Assembly: GCA_949825025.1 (NCBI GenBank)
Contig: OX463781.1
Span: 35,977,537 to 36,041,536 of the forward strand
Source of the DNA: Siphlonurus alternatus
Taxonomy: Eukaryota > Arthropoda > Insecta > Ephemeroptera > Siphlonuridae
Length of the DNA stretch: 64,000 nt
Direction of reading: 5' to 3'
Shown: one piece after another, positions 52,875-64,000 of the stretch
Layout: each line of letters begins with the position of its first letter
How positions within the stretch are numbered: position 1 is the stretch's first letter
Notes under the pieces: generated by a model
What the model saw: only the letters and a program-made list of their open reading frames with translations
Database searches by the model: none
Told to the model about the DNA's origin: nothing
Translations under genes and position numbers: made by a program

Positions 52875-52892
52875 ACTAGATCGGGCCCTTAA
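52875..52892 (-). repeat. Right 14-bp terminal inverted repeat plus TTAA
   Basis: ACTAGATCGGGCCC at 52875-52888 followed by TTAA at 52889-52892, the mirror image of the left end. Confidence 0.85.
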
Positions 52893-54140
<1,248 letters not shown>

Positions 54141-54145
54141 TTATA

Positions 54146-54290
54146 AGGGGCATTCACAAAGCCTTAAGGCCACAATTAAGGCTCAATAATTTAAGACCAT
54201 GCAGAAATTTTGGGTCTAAAAAACACGTCTAAAATCAAGCTTTAAATTATCGAGCCTTAAATGTGGCCTTAAGACTTTTTGAATGCCCCT
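54146..54290. mobile_element. MITE with TTATA target duplication
   Basis: AGGGGCATTCACAAAGCCTT and its mirror AAGACTTTTTGAATGCCCCT bound a 145-bp hairpin whose arms also share AAGGCCACA and TTAAGGCTC. TTATA is directly repeated outside both ends (54141-54145, 54291-54295). Confidence 0.75.
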
Positions 54291-54694
54291 TTATATGACT
54301 TAAATTGTATTGTATTTTTATGATCTTAAAATAATAAGCGAAATGAGAGAAAAATGTAATTTTAAAATAAAACAGTGTGCATGGAAATTGAATTTGAATA
54401 TGAAAATGTTTAAATTTATTATTTCAAGTCACTTTGTGCTGAATTAGTCTAATTTGTAATTGAAAATAATGTTGACATTTTTATCATTACTATACCAATC
54501 GTTCATCTCTACTTTGTGATCAGACGGCATACACGTTAATTATATTAGGTTTTTATCAGCATGTTAGTTATCATGTGTATAATTTAATATTATAGACTGT
54601 ATTATACATGTATACATTTACAGATTGATGATGATCACTATTCCATATATATAGAACAGTATAATAGAATATATATCTTTAATCTTCAACTATT

Positions 54695-54750
54695 CCAAAA
54701 TGTATCAATTGCCCCAAAATATACCAACCAACCAACCAACCATCAACCAT
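54695..54750 (+). repeat. Dispersed repeat with (CCAA)n tail, copy 3
   Basis: CCAAAATGTATCAATTGCCC followed by ACCAACCAACCAACCAACC. The AACC tail has expanded relative to the other copies. Confidence 0.6.
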
Positions 54751-55290
54751 CTTCAACTATACCTAAATAACTTAAATTTTGTTAATATTTTTCGTAAAAA
54801 ATAGATAATTGTAAAAAAATAAATAATAATTGTATATAATTTTTTACATACATTATAAGTAATAAAATATAAATGAAGTGCTAGTTATAAGAACTCATAT
54901 AAAATGAACATTCCTTAATAAATCTTACTATATTAAAATTTAATGAAGTAATAATTCAAAATGTATAAATTATAATTATTTTTATAATAATGAACTGTCA
55001 TTTTACAATGATCTATAATATCTTATCGCTTCATTATACAATCCACGCAAAAATTTACAATCGAATGAAGTAATAATTAATCGATGAGACCACCTCGATG
55101 TTGAAATCTAATTGCTCTATAGGGAGCGGTCACTTTTATATTATTGTATATATAGAATTGCATTGATTGCTTTCCATTTAATAATATTCCAGTAGCCGAA
55201 GAAGAACAGAAAAGTTGTTCCACACACACACACATGTATAATCTTGTTGGTTGATCGGGAAAAGCCAGTAGCCCGTCCCACCCACCTTTA

Positions 55291-55298
<8 letters not shown>

Positions 55299-55334
<36 letters not shown>
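55299..55334. repeat. (CT)n microsatellite
   Basis: About 18 units after a C-run. Confidence 0.9.
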
Positions 55335-55336
<2 letters not shown>

Positions 55337-55691
55337 ATATACACATAATATACGGTATTGCAGAGGAGGTAACAAAAATATATCAACTTTACTAAAATGG
55401 ACTGGATCACATCAACCACAACCAGCAATATAATAACAGCTATATTTTTATAAATAATAAAGATAAAAAAAAACGAGTTCAATAGCAGCTCTATAATATG
55501 CATAAAATCTGGTTATATTAGTTAGAGCTCATCTTTTAAAGAACATATAAAAAAAAAAAAAGAGTTTTAGGGCGCGGTTCAGAACAATCAAAATGACTTG
55601 TTGAATGATGGGATACTAAGAATAAAATAAAAATTGGTGTTACTACTGTTGCTTTGCTTGCTTGGCTACTGTGGTTGTCCTCCGCCATCGC

Positions 55692-55714
55692 TGATGATGA
55701 TGATGATGATGATG
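55692..55714. repeat. (GAT)n microsatellite
   Basis: About eight GAT units. Confidence 0.85.
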
Positions 55715-56649
55715 GGATCGCCGTATACTTTAACATTTAGAACTCCCTGTGGTGCCAGCAACTTGCTAATTGGGCCACAAGATTCGAAGTGATAATTTAT
55801 AGAGCTACTCACCTCACTAAATATATACATACAAAAAAATATATATATATATACTATAGTGTCTTTTATATAACATTTTCTTTTATTCTTTTCATGCTGC
55901 ATGTATTTATTTACAGAAAAAAATCATACATTAATGTAAATTTTATATTTATTTACCTACCTTGGTGATTGGAATAAATTCATCAACAAATTAATAATTA
56001 AATTTATTCTATAAAAATTTATATATTTCTTTTTCTGTCATGTGAGAAATTTTAAATTAATTCCATTAATATATTAAATAACGTTCTTGAAATTTGATTT
56101 CTTTTTTTAAAATATGGAAGAGTAGTCCTATACTTTTATATATATTTTTTTTATTTATTTGACAATTGTGTATAAATTATATTATATTTTTATACTGTAT
56201 CATAAATATTACTCAAACTGCCATGCAAATATTCTGCCTCTTTTTTAATAGGTTATTTATTTGTGAATGTGAACTAAATGCATGGACAATAAAGAAAATG
56301 AGTTGAGAGTTGCCTAAAATCAAGGGTGATTTTTTCCATCAAATATTTTTGGAAACTAGCTCACTCAATAAATATACTGCTTTTAGAACACAGAAATACA
56401 AAGTAAAAAATATAATTATTTATTAATTTCAATATCTTGACAATTTCACTGTTCATTAAATTTATTATATTTCTGAAACAAAACTTCTGTAATCCCCCCC
56501 CCCCCCAAAAAAAAAGAATCTTGCTGCATGTAATCTAAAAAGAAATCAAAATTCTCTCTTTTATAATTATTTGTTTTCCCTTTATGAGTTGGCTATATAC
56601 TTGATTATAACAGGTGTTATTTTACTTTGATGATGCGTGTAGTGGGTAT

Positions 56650-57190
56650 TTAGGGTGGCTAATGATTATTTAGCTGCTGGCTTATGTCCCAACAATGCAC
56701 CTGTTGCTTTCATTGTGTGCCGATCAATTGTCCGCCGCGGCGGCGCGGGCTCTGTTATGTGCAGGGTCGAGTCGCTATTGGGGCTCTTGGATTGCAGAGG
56801 AGGGGCCGCGCACAATAGGAGGACGCGGCGCAGACAAGAGCTATTGTAATCCACGAGCTTGTCTTCTCTCTGTCACGATGAGCAGCGTCGGCGTGCAACA
56901 GCGTCAAACAAAAACCAAAGCAATAGCTTCGGGCTAACTCGGGCGTGGCTCCTGGTTGGTTGCTTTCTTGCGAACAATAGGAGGTAGCGAGGACAATGCA
57001 AGCTTCAAGAGTGGTGGAACAGAGCACTTGTCGCGGGCCAGTGGCGAGCTGTTAGCGGGGGCGGTGGTGGCAGAACTTACGCTCGCGGGATACTATACCC
57101 CCGAGAGCGCTCTAGCCTTGCCTTTCCGATTTATTTTATCTGAGTCGTATAAAAGAGGATTGTTTTCTGGGATTTTAACTCTTCTTTGAT
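56650..57190 (+). promoter_or_regulatory. CpG island with repeated ACAAT motifs and TATA box
   Basis: About 500 bp of GC-rich DNA in an AT-rich setting. ACAATAGGAGG occurs exactly twice (56812-56822, 56974-56984), with further ACAAT or ATTGT sites near 56692, 56716, 56842 and 56993, the core bound by SOX-type HMG factors. TATAAAAG at 57148-57155 follows. Open frames overlap on both strands, as expected in a CpG-rich region, with no recognisable protein. An enhancer/promoter or a 5' exon of an unseen gene is possible. Confidence 0.4.
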
Positions 57191-59021
57191 TGACCAAAAT
57201 ATTAAGAGGGCCTTATAACTCACTGTTTTATGATTAAAATCATTCCTGGGAGAATTTCTGCATGCCAGCGCTCATCACCTGTGTTCACTCATCTATAAAA
57301 AATAATATAATAATAATAAAAAAATAATCCTTTCTATCTATTTAAAATCTTATAAAATAAAACAATAAAATTGTTTAATAATTCAGTCACGTTTTTACGC
57401 TAATATTGTATGTATATTTTATTTTACACACGCAAAAATTACATTCTATTATAACTTTTTAAATGTTTAGTTCAAAATTTTATACACCAGATGGAGTTAG
57501 TAAATGGGAAAAGATTTTTTTTTTAATGAAACATTTTATTAAGATAAAAAGTGATGATGAATTGCTACCACTGCGTTGGTTTTTCTCCTAGGCTGCGTAA
57601 TGATCGCGTGCTTGCTGGAAATACGTTAGCATATAGCCGACAATAATTCTCCTGCTGCACCTGCATCTACATTACGCTCGCAATCAATATAATTTATATT
57701 ATATTTCTTACAAGGCTTAGTTGTATCAACAAAATATTTTTTTTTAACATTACAGAAATAATAAGTAAATTATTAAGACCTTCTATCTTTCTTTATGATT
57801 TATATAAAATTATGATTTGTCACTTATTTCAACTAAAAAATCTTTTTGATATAATCATTGCTTTTGACTTCCTTTGAAAATATTTTAATTAATTCACGAC
57901 GATGAATAAAAGTCATGATGAAGCTTTTCAGCCAATTTACTCAATGATTTAGCAATGACTTCTTTCTTTGTGGATTGTCCAAGTTTTCTCAATAACGGTT
58001 AAATATTAGTAAACGTTAAGTTTCAATGTCGGCCTTTTACCTGAATGATATTCAACCTTTTTGTATTGTCATTATATTTTCATGTGCATGTTATATACTC
58101 TGTGTATATCACAAGTGTTATAAAAGAAGGCTCTTAGGTAATAAAGGACTACATATATACTTTATTCTTACTTTGGTTCAAGATGTTTAAACTATATATA
58201 TAATATACGGGGTAGTTAAAAATCTTGCTTTGGTTTAAATATTGTATACAAAAATATAAATATAAAAAGGGCATTTGTATGTATACACCTCTGGACACCA
58301 CGAACTTTACTGCTGCTTTGTTTGTAGACGTTACCACGCAGTCTATACGGAGGCATGATGAGCCAAAACTATTTTGATATTGATAGACTGTGTACCTGCA
58401 ACAGTCTTATTCGGTGAGTTCGTTCATTATATGAATGTGCTTTACTCATATGTATGCGGTGGTAACTATATAAGAAGAAGAACGAACACCAAATCAAGCA
58501 TTCGGGAGGTGAATAATGGATTTCTCCATCAGTTGCTGACCATTCTGACTGACGTTTCCATGGTCACTGATATAGGTAAATTCTATAGGTAAATATAGGT
58601 ACCAGCAGCCCAGAATTTTTTAATCTTCTTTTGATAGGGGAAAAATATTGTCCACATTGCCGCATCAGTTCGCCTTGAATTAGGCAACTTGTTTGACATG
58701 GAGCGTTGCAAATAACTTTCTCAGCTCTGCAGTGCTGAACGTTAATATATACGTCAAGATTATATATAGAGTGGGTAACTAATTAGTTTATAATAATTTT
58801 TATGATAATGAATTAATGATATTATATAATATTAATAAAGTTATTTTGTTTTTGTAATAATATGTTGGTATAATATTTAATGTGAAAACGACTTCTGATG
58901 ATTGATGTATTAACAACATGTCTGTATTAGCTTTTTTGCTAAATAAAAATACTATTTATTTATTTTATTTTTTATTTATAATAATAAAAAAATACAATTA
59001 AACTTATTAAATACAGCAATA
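57191..59021. other. AT-rich sequence without recognised gene
   Basis: A unique GC-neutral segment at 58290-58620 has a 72-codon frame without domain. GACGTTTCCATGG occurs at 58551-58563 and also at 7608-7620 in a similar context, a possible short dispersed repeat. Confidence 0.35.
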
Positions 59022-59340
59022 ATGGAGTACCGACCTCAAAATTTTTTATTGTAGAAATGGATAGAGGGTACAAAGTTATGCTACTATGATTTTTTTCAGA
59101 TTTTTTAGAGCCCGGCAAATATTTTTTAAAAATTATTGAAAGTACAGAAAAAGTGCCGCCTCTTGCCGCCTCTCTCAATAAAAGATAGGACCCAAAAGGG
59201 ACGTGGATTCGAACCCGACCTCGCCAAAACTTTTTAGCAATACTTCCCGGTCCCTAAAAAATGTGAAAAAAATCAGAGTAGCATAACTTTGCACCCTCTA
59301 TCCATTTATGCAATAAAAATTTTTGAGGTCGGTACTCCAT
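59022..59340. mobile_element. Hairpin MITE, family B, with tRNA-like box B
   Basis: Ends ATGGAGTACCGACCTCA ... GAGGTCGGTACTCCAT are near-perfect inverted repeats; arms contain GCAAAG TTATGCTACTATG and its mirror. The core holds GGATTCGAACCC (59205-59216), whose reverse complement GGGTTCGAATCC is an exact box B, followed by CTTTTTAGCAATACT as in the 9318 copy. Confidence 0.75.
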
Positions 59341-60189
59341 TGATATTTTGTACAGCAATGTTTTATACTTTTAATTCACTATTTTTTTATTGTTAGCGCG
59401 GATCTAGGAATTATTATATTATGTAATATATATGATATATACTGTATATTTTTATTATACTATATACATATAATTTATTAATTATATTTGTTATTTGTAT
59501 ATCGATAATATACACTAATCTGTTTATATAATATATATACATGGTTGAATACGCATATATAAATAGTTTAAGATTATGCAATTTATGCATAAACTGCAAC
59601 TGGTCAACACATGAGTGCACGGCTTAGTATAATTAAGCCTGCATGCATATCTGCATGTATATAGTCCTTTGCATATATACGGGTGGAAGCATTGAACCTT
59701 TGAACTTATTATATGACGGGGCTCTCACAACTTAAACTTGGTCATGTTAATTTCCCCCCTATGCTGTTGATTATGCTTACAAACTGAAACTCTAGATACC
59801 TGACGTAGATCGAAATATTCTGTTGCCCTTCCTCACTTTAATTTTAATAAAAAAAAAAAAATACTTTGACCTTTTATTCCTTTCTGTCTAAGTAGGTCTA
59901 TCGTGGGTAAAATTTTTAGATTATGACGCTTTTTTTTTATTGAGCTGAAGAGATGCGGAGTTGGGGTCATTGTTATTGATTTAAACATTGATTTTATAGT
60001 TACATCGTTTTAAATTAAAATGTCAATTTTGTTCAATTTATCTGGAGAGATGCAATGATTGATTATGAATTATTATAGTACTTTTTTTCTTTTTTTATCG
60101 TTGGGAGAGATGAGTCTCATAAAAATAATTCAAATTTAAATTCAAATTTTAGTATTTTTGTTGTACTAATGTGATGTTATGATGTTACA

Positions 60190-60578
60190 ATTTTAATTAT
60201 TATATAATTTTATAGAAATTAGTTTTAAATATTGTTTGGATATATATAAATGTGTTTAAGTTTAATTAACTTTAGAAAAATTAATATTGATTAGAATTAA
60301 TTATGCTATGCATTTTATGTTAACAATTGACGTGATCCATATATATGCTGTACAGCCTATAAATCGCATATGATTGAAAACAATTTTGAATTTGAATTTA
60401 TTTCGATCATAGGCTGTACAGCATGGATCACGTCAATTATTACATAAAATACATTGCATACTTAATTCTAATTAACATTATTTTTTTAGCTTTTAATTAA
60501 TTAAATTTAAACACATCTACATAATACCTAAATAATATTTTAATATTATACTATTTTCTATAAAATTAATATGATACA
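60190..60578. mobile_element. Foldback/MITE of about 390 bp
   Basis: Long arms: ATTTTATAGAAA..., GTGTTTAAGTTTAATTAA, TTAGAATTAATTATGC, TTGACGTGATCCAT and GCTGTACAGCCTAT on the left all recur inverted on the right. The loop is only about 30 bp. Left arm has a short TATATA insertion relative to the right. Confidence 0.7.
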
Positions 60579-60625
60579 ACAACTGGAACTTCTGTTTTGG
60601 ATCCAATAAACAAATCAAATCAAAT

Positions 60626-60710
60626 TAACTTGTTAATCACCATGCCCTGTGATATGGTGGTGATTAACAAGGCCACAAAGGGAAATTTTCAAAGGCGACG
60701 AGTGTACAGT
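60626..60710 (+). repeat. Hairpin and dispersed repeat with GGTGATTAACAA core
   Basis: CTTGTTAATCACCAT and TGGTGATTAACAAG form a short hairpin at 60628-60671; the right half continues as the dispersed repeat (GGAAATTTTCAAAGGCGACG). Confidence 0.5.
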
Positions 60711-61259
60711 AATAACAGTATACGCCGCGGCGAAAGTGGCTTTCTCATGAATGTTTCGTGCAAGAAACATGTACATGAAAAATATCATTGACAATAACAA
60801 CAGTGATTAAAAAACTGAAAGAGCCTGAGGCTCCCCACAAACGTTCTGTATATATCTTGCGCCAACAAAGACAATCTCCTGTCATCAGCCACATGATACA
60901 CTAAAATATAATATATCACACTACTAGTGTCTTGAAGTGAACCGATCGCGATTCAAGCTCATCAGCAATTATACGAAATTACTGTAAGACCCCCTAACTT
61001 TCCGAGAGTTCAATGCTGAGGACCACGTCTGCTGGAGAACAGTAGTTCCAAGACTGTAATAACGACGCACACAACTCCGGTCTGGCATATAGAACCATTG
61101 GTGGCAACTACCCATTTAATTACGGAATATCAACATCACTGAAAACAATCATCAGTCCATTAACTAGGAAGTCGAAAACTTATATTTGGTACACATCAAG
61201 CTACTAGCAAAAGGAGATGCTCCTGTTTAGTTTAAATATATAATATAATCATATATAAT

Positions 61260-61400
61260 CAGGTGCGCGCGGCTCGGGGGTTAATGGCTCGAGGGGGGGG
61301 GGGGGCTGCCAGCCAAAGATCGGACCGCAACACCATCGGGGGGTTTGGGGGGCTCGCTCCCCAACGGCCCGCCGCAGGTGCGATTTTTTTTAAGGTCACG
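61260..61400. other. G-tract-rich GC patch
   Basis: Contains CTCGGGGG, a run of 13 G, and CGGGGGGTTTGGGGGGCTCG, followed by CCGCCGCAGG. Four or more G-tracts could fold as a G-quadruplex. Lies just upstream of 5S-SINE copy 4. No coding signal. Confidence 0.4.
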
Positions 61401-61468
61401 TGTCACTTTAGTAAAAAAAAAAATTCTAGTTAAAAGTTCACGTGGTGTATTTTAAAAAATAAAATAAT

Positions 61469-62058
61469 GAAGTCGAGCGTCGTGCAGTGCATTGACCGGT
61501 TCTCGTTAGCTCACCGAAGTCAAGCAACGTCAAGCGTAGTTAGTATGCATACCTAAATAGGTGAGTAAAAATCACGATGCTCCCTCTTAGGGGTAAATTC
61601 ATCCCGCTTTCCACTCACGTCAGTGCAGTGATGCACCTGTGCTGTGTGTGGTTTCCCGGCTAGGCTTTGTCATCGCTTTGGTCCATTGATAAAAGTATTA
61701 TATAGAGTCCGTCCTGACTGAAGTTTTCCGCGGTTCCCTCAATCTCACCTCAGCGAATGCTGGGACACATACGGAACAGGCCGTGGCCACCATCTTTACC
61801 CTACCATCCCTACCCATTACCCCGCCGTGAGCTGTAAGCTCTTACTGATCTTAGGGGTGCCTTAGTCGAAAAGTAAGAGTGCCAAGTGATAATTTGAGCA
61901 GTAGTCAAGTAGTTGACCACTTGTTTTTAAGTAGTCAACTACTTGTTTTAAGTAGTTGACTACTTAGAAACAAGTAGTCAACTACTTGACTACTGCTCAA
62001 ATTATCACTTAGCACTTTATTTTTCGACTAGGGTGTATATTCTTGTGTAAAAAAAATT
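61469..62058 (+). mobile_element. 5S-rRNA-headed SINE, copy 4, interrupted by a MITE
   Basis: Full-length layout: 5S-like head (GTTAGCTCACCGAAGTCAAG, GTTAGTATGCATACC), shared body, then GGGTG TATATTCTTGTGT and an A tail. A 171-bp hairpin MITE (61860-62030) is inserted near the 3' end, with GGGTG on both sides of the insert. Confidence 0.8.
61860..62030. mobile_element. MITE with 5-bp GGGTG target duplication
   Basis: A nearly complete hairpin: the left arm (TTAGTCGAAAAGTAAGAGTG ... GATAATTTGAGCAGTAGTC) is repeated inverted on the right, and the loop is made of alternating AAGTAGTTGACTACTT palindromes. GGGTG at 61855-61859 and 62031-62035 frames it inside SINE copy 4; uninterrupted SINE copy 1 has a single GGGTG here. 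The left end has three extra bases (CCT) relative to the right. Confidence 0.8.
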
Positions 62059-62131
62059 AGTAATCCGATTTGCAATTTTCGAGCGTCATCTATCATTCCA
62101 TCGGGCTACAACAAATTTTAGCGCATTAAAT

Positions 62132-62254
62132 TAGGCCTGTTCGTAAACCCTGCTCGGTGTACACTTTCTACACCCAATCGACCTTATATCGCATGTACAT
62201 AAGGTCGATTGGGTGCAGAAAGTGTACACCGAGCAGGGTTTACGAACAGGCCTA
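62132..62254. mobile_element. Near-perfect 123-bp hairpin MITE
   Basis: Arms of about 56 bp starting TAGGCCTGTTCGTAAACCCT differ at one position; the loop is about 11 bp (ATCGCATGTAC). High arm identity suggests a young insertion. TA flanks both GGCC ends, but they may be part of the repeat. Confidence 0.8.
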
Positions 62255-63178
62255 TTATCTCCCTCAACGTATAATATATAAATAATAATATTGATGTGCT
62301 TTATTTTGATCTGATTTGATAGAGGAGGACAAAACTTCTCTATTTTTTTTTCAACTTTGAGATTAAAATCAGCAAGAGACTTATGATATGAACTACTGCA
62401 TGAGAGCTCATGATTAGCAATATCAAATGTATACCTAAAAGAGCAAAAGACTCGATCCTTTTGCATTGTTTTACATGGCGCAAAGATGCAGCAATAAATA
62501 TTATATATTGCTTCGTGACTTTATCATTAAGGTAATTTAAGGTGCTTTACTGTACCTTTTTCTGTCCAGGCTCCATCACCAACGAAGAGAGAAGACAAGG
62601 GAAACAGAAAAGTTTGTTTCTCTCATTGTCAAACTCATGTAACCACAAATTCACTTAATTAATATGCCTATTATACTACTGTATGCATATACATACACAT
62701 CAGCATCAGTAAACCAAAGTTATAAATCACTAAAAGTTTACTGATTGAATTAGTACATTATATCAAATATACAAGTATGATATTTCTATGCATAATATAT
62801 AATATATGTTCCACTTTGCTTACTTCACTTCACGCACGTGTAAATTAGTATTCAGCTGATTATCGAAATATCGATATCCGTCAGGCAGTCAAAATGAAAA
62901 AAAAAAATGTTGAATGTTAATTTGTTAATAAATAGCATTATTAAAAAAATAATAGTAATTAAATATACTTTTTGTTTGTATTTGCAACATTTTGTCATAA
63001 TATTCATTAATTTAATATTATTTTCTTACAAAATTTCAGTTGCATGCCCTTATTTTTTTCTCGCAAACTGAGAAAAGCAAGGGGATGAGAGCTGCTGGTT
63101 GACTTGACCGGCAGCTCATCAAATCAGATGCAAAAAATACACACAAATATTCGTATACATCTACTTTTGTTTGTTTAA

Positions 63179-63571
63179 GGGGAAGATAACACGAATCAGT
63201 TGATCGACATTGTCACATTTGATTAACAACCTCATAAAAGTTCTGATTTTTTTTTTTTTTTTTTTATTTTTGAGACAATCCTATTAGCACCAAAAAGTTG
63301 CAGAAAAAAATCAAGACAATATAATATATATTATATTGTAAATTGTACGAGCTAATTTTTTTAAATTTTCAGTATAGGGCTTTCCAATGGAAAGCTAAAC
63401 TAAAAAATTAATTAAAAAAAAAATAAATAATTACAATATTGTTTTGAATTTTTTTCTAGAACTAGCTGTCTCTAAAAAAAAAAAAAAAACAGAATTTTTA
63501 TGAGGTTGCTAAGGTTTACATGCTAATCAAATGGGATTACGTCTATTAGGTGATTCGTGTTATCTTTTACC
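63179..63571. mobile_element. Family D MITE, second copy
   Basis: Left GAAGATAACACGAATCA and right TGATTCGTGTTATCTTT are inverted. The interior shares GCTAAGGTTTACATG, AATGGGATTACGTC and GGCTTTCCAATGGAAAGC with the 31087 copy. Confidence 0.7.
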
Positions 63572-63659
63572 ATATATATACTGCAGATCTTTGAGTCTCA
63601 TAAAAAATTATATACCTAGCTCTCAAGTGCTGTTCTAATGAATGATATGTACTGTATAT

Positions 63660-63885
63660 ATTATATTATATATAATATAATATAATATAATATAATATAA
63701 TATAATATAATATAATATAATATAATATAATATAATATAATATAATATAATATAATATAATATAATATAATATAATATAATATAATATAATATAATATAA
63801 TATAATATAATATAATATAATATAATATAATATAATATAATATAATATAATATAATATAATATAATATAATATAATATAATATTA
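63660..63885. repeat. (TATAA)n pentanucleotide array
   Basis: About 220 bp of very regular TATAA units, some 43 copies; the open frame on the minus strand is a translation of it. Confidence 0.95.
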
Positions 63886-64000
63886 TATATTGTTACAAAA
63901 TAAAACATATAATATACAAAAAAAATCCTTGACTGACTTTTATGGTATTACTAGATATATAGAATGAATAAAATGAATTCTAAATTAGAAAAAGTTATTA

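Larger units (their letters stand above)
45312..52888 (+). mobile_element. DNA transposon, Mutator-like transposase + YqaJ nuclease, TTAA-flanked
   Basis: A 7.58-kb element bounded by perfect 14-bp terminal inverted repeats: GGGCCCGATCTAGT at 45312-45325 and its reverse complement at 52875-52888. Each end abuts TTAA (45308-45311 and 52889-52892), as expected for a 4-bp TTAA target duplication. Inside is one spliced gene on the + strand (46214-51934), with AATAAA signals just after the stop. Near the right end CCGCGTGG occurs twice (52831-52838, 52853-52860), a possible subterminal transposase-binding repeat. The TIRs do not continue inward beyond 14 bp. Classical MULEs make 8-11 bp duplications, so TTAA is unusual for a Mutator-like enzyme; TTAA is typical of piggyBac and Sola3, but the protein is not piggyBac. 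Because the flanks are AT-rich and TTAA is palindromic, chance is possible, though TTAA directly against both TIRs makes this less likely. The element carries later insertions and a frameshift, so this copy is probably not active. Confidence 0.85.
54751..56649. other. AT-rich sequence without recognised gene
   Basis: C-run at about 56496-56508 and small microsatellites; frames here are short and lack domains. Confidence 0.4.

Noticed and set aside
45312..52888. piggyBac element (because of TTAA)
   Set aside because: The encoded protein has Mutator-like and YqaJ blocks, not a piggyBac DDD domain, and is far longer than piggyBac transposases.

Overview
This window looks like nuclear DNA from a metazoan, most plausibly an arthropod or other invertebrate. 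It is strongly A+T-rich, packed with long (TA)n, (GA/CT)n, (TTTA)n and (TATAA)n microsatellites, and carries 5S-rRNA-headed SINEs, many hairpin MITEs, and an intron-containing transposase gene with canonical GT/AG sites. Nothing suggests a prokaryote. Species cannot be told from the sequence alone.

Layout. Positions 1-14,400 are mostly AT-rich intergenic DNA with a few MITEs and short regulatory-looking patches: an E-box cluster near 130, a CRE/E-box/TATA patch at 2,030-2,330, and a GC-richer patch at 3,070-3,260. From 14,422 to 15,451 lie nested inverted-repeat elements. Positions 16,000-25,600 are dominated by microsatellites and a 50-bp perfect palindrome. Positions 25,600-36,000 are a dense repeat thicket: a 270-bp inverted repeat pair enclosing a 5S SINE, a four-layer nest of MITEs, an inverted duplication that includes an exon-like segment, and a TATA-less promoter-like GC patch at about 34,600. 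Positions 36,000-44,990 are more microsatellites plus a Foldback-like element with an 8-bp target duplication.

The one clear protein-coding locus is at 45,312-52,888. It is a 7.6-kb DNA transposon with 14-bp terminal inverted repeats flanked on both sides by TTAA. It encodes, in three phase-0 exons, a Mutator-like (DDE) transposase joined to a YqaJ/lambda-exonuclease-type nuclease domain and a basic tail. The visible catalytic residues of both domains are present, but a 2-bp shift in an AC run in exon 3 breaks the reading frame. A 5S SINE has landed in intron 1.

Downstream are a 145-bp MITE with a TTATA duplication, a 500-bp GC island with repeated ACAAT motifs and a TATA box (56,650-57,190), a large foldback repeat (60,190), a G-rich patch (61,260), a fourth full 5S SINE interrupted by a MITE with a GGGTG duplication, a near-perfect 123-bp hairpin and a long (TATAA)n array. 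I find no convincing complete host gene; the window is best read as gene-poor intergenic or intronic DNA shaped by transposons and microsatellites.
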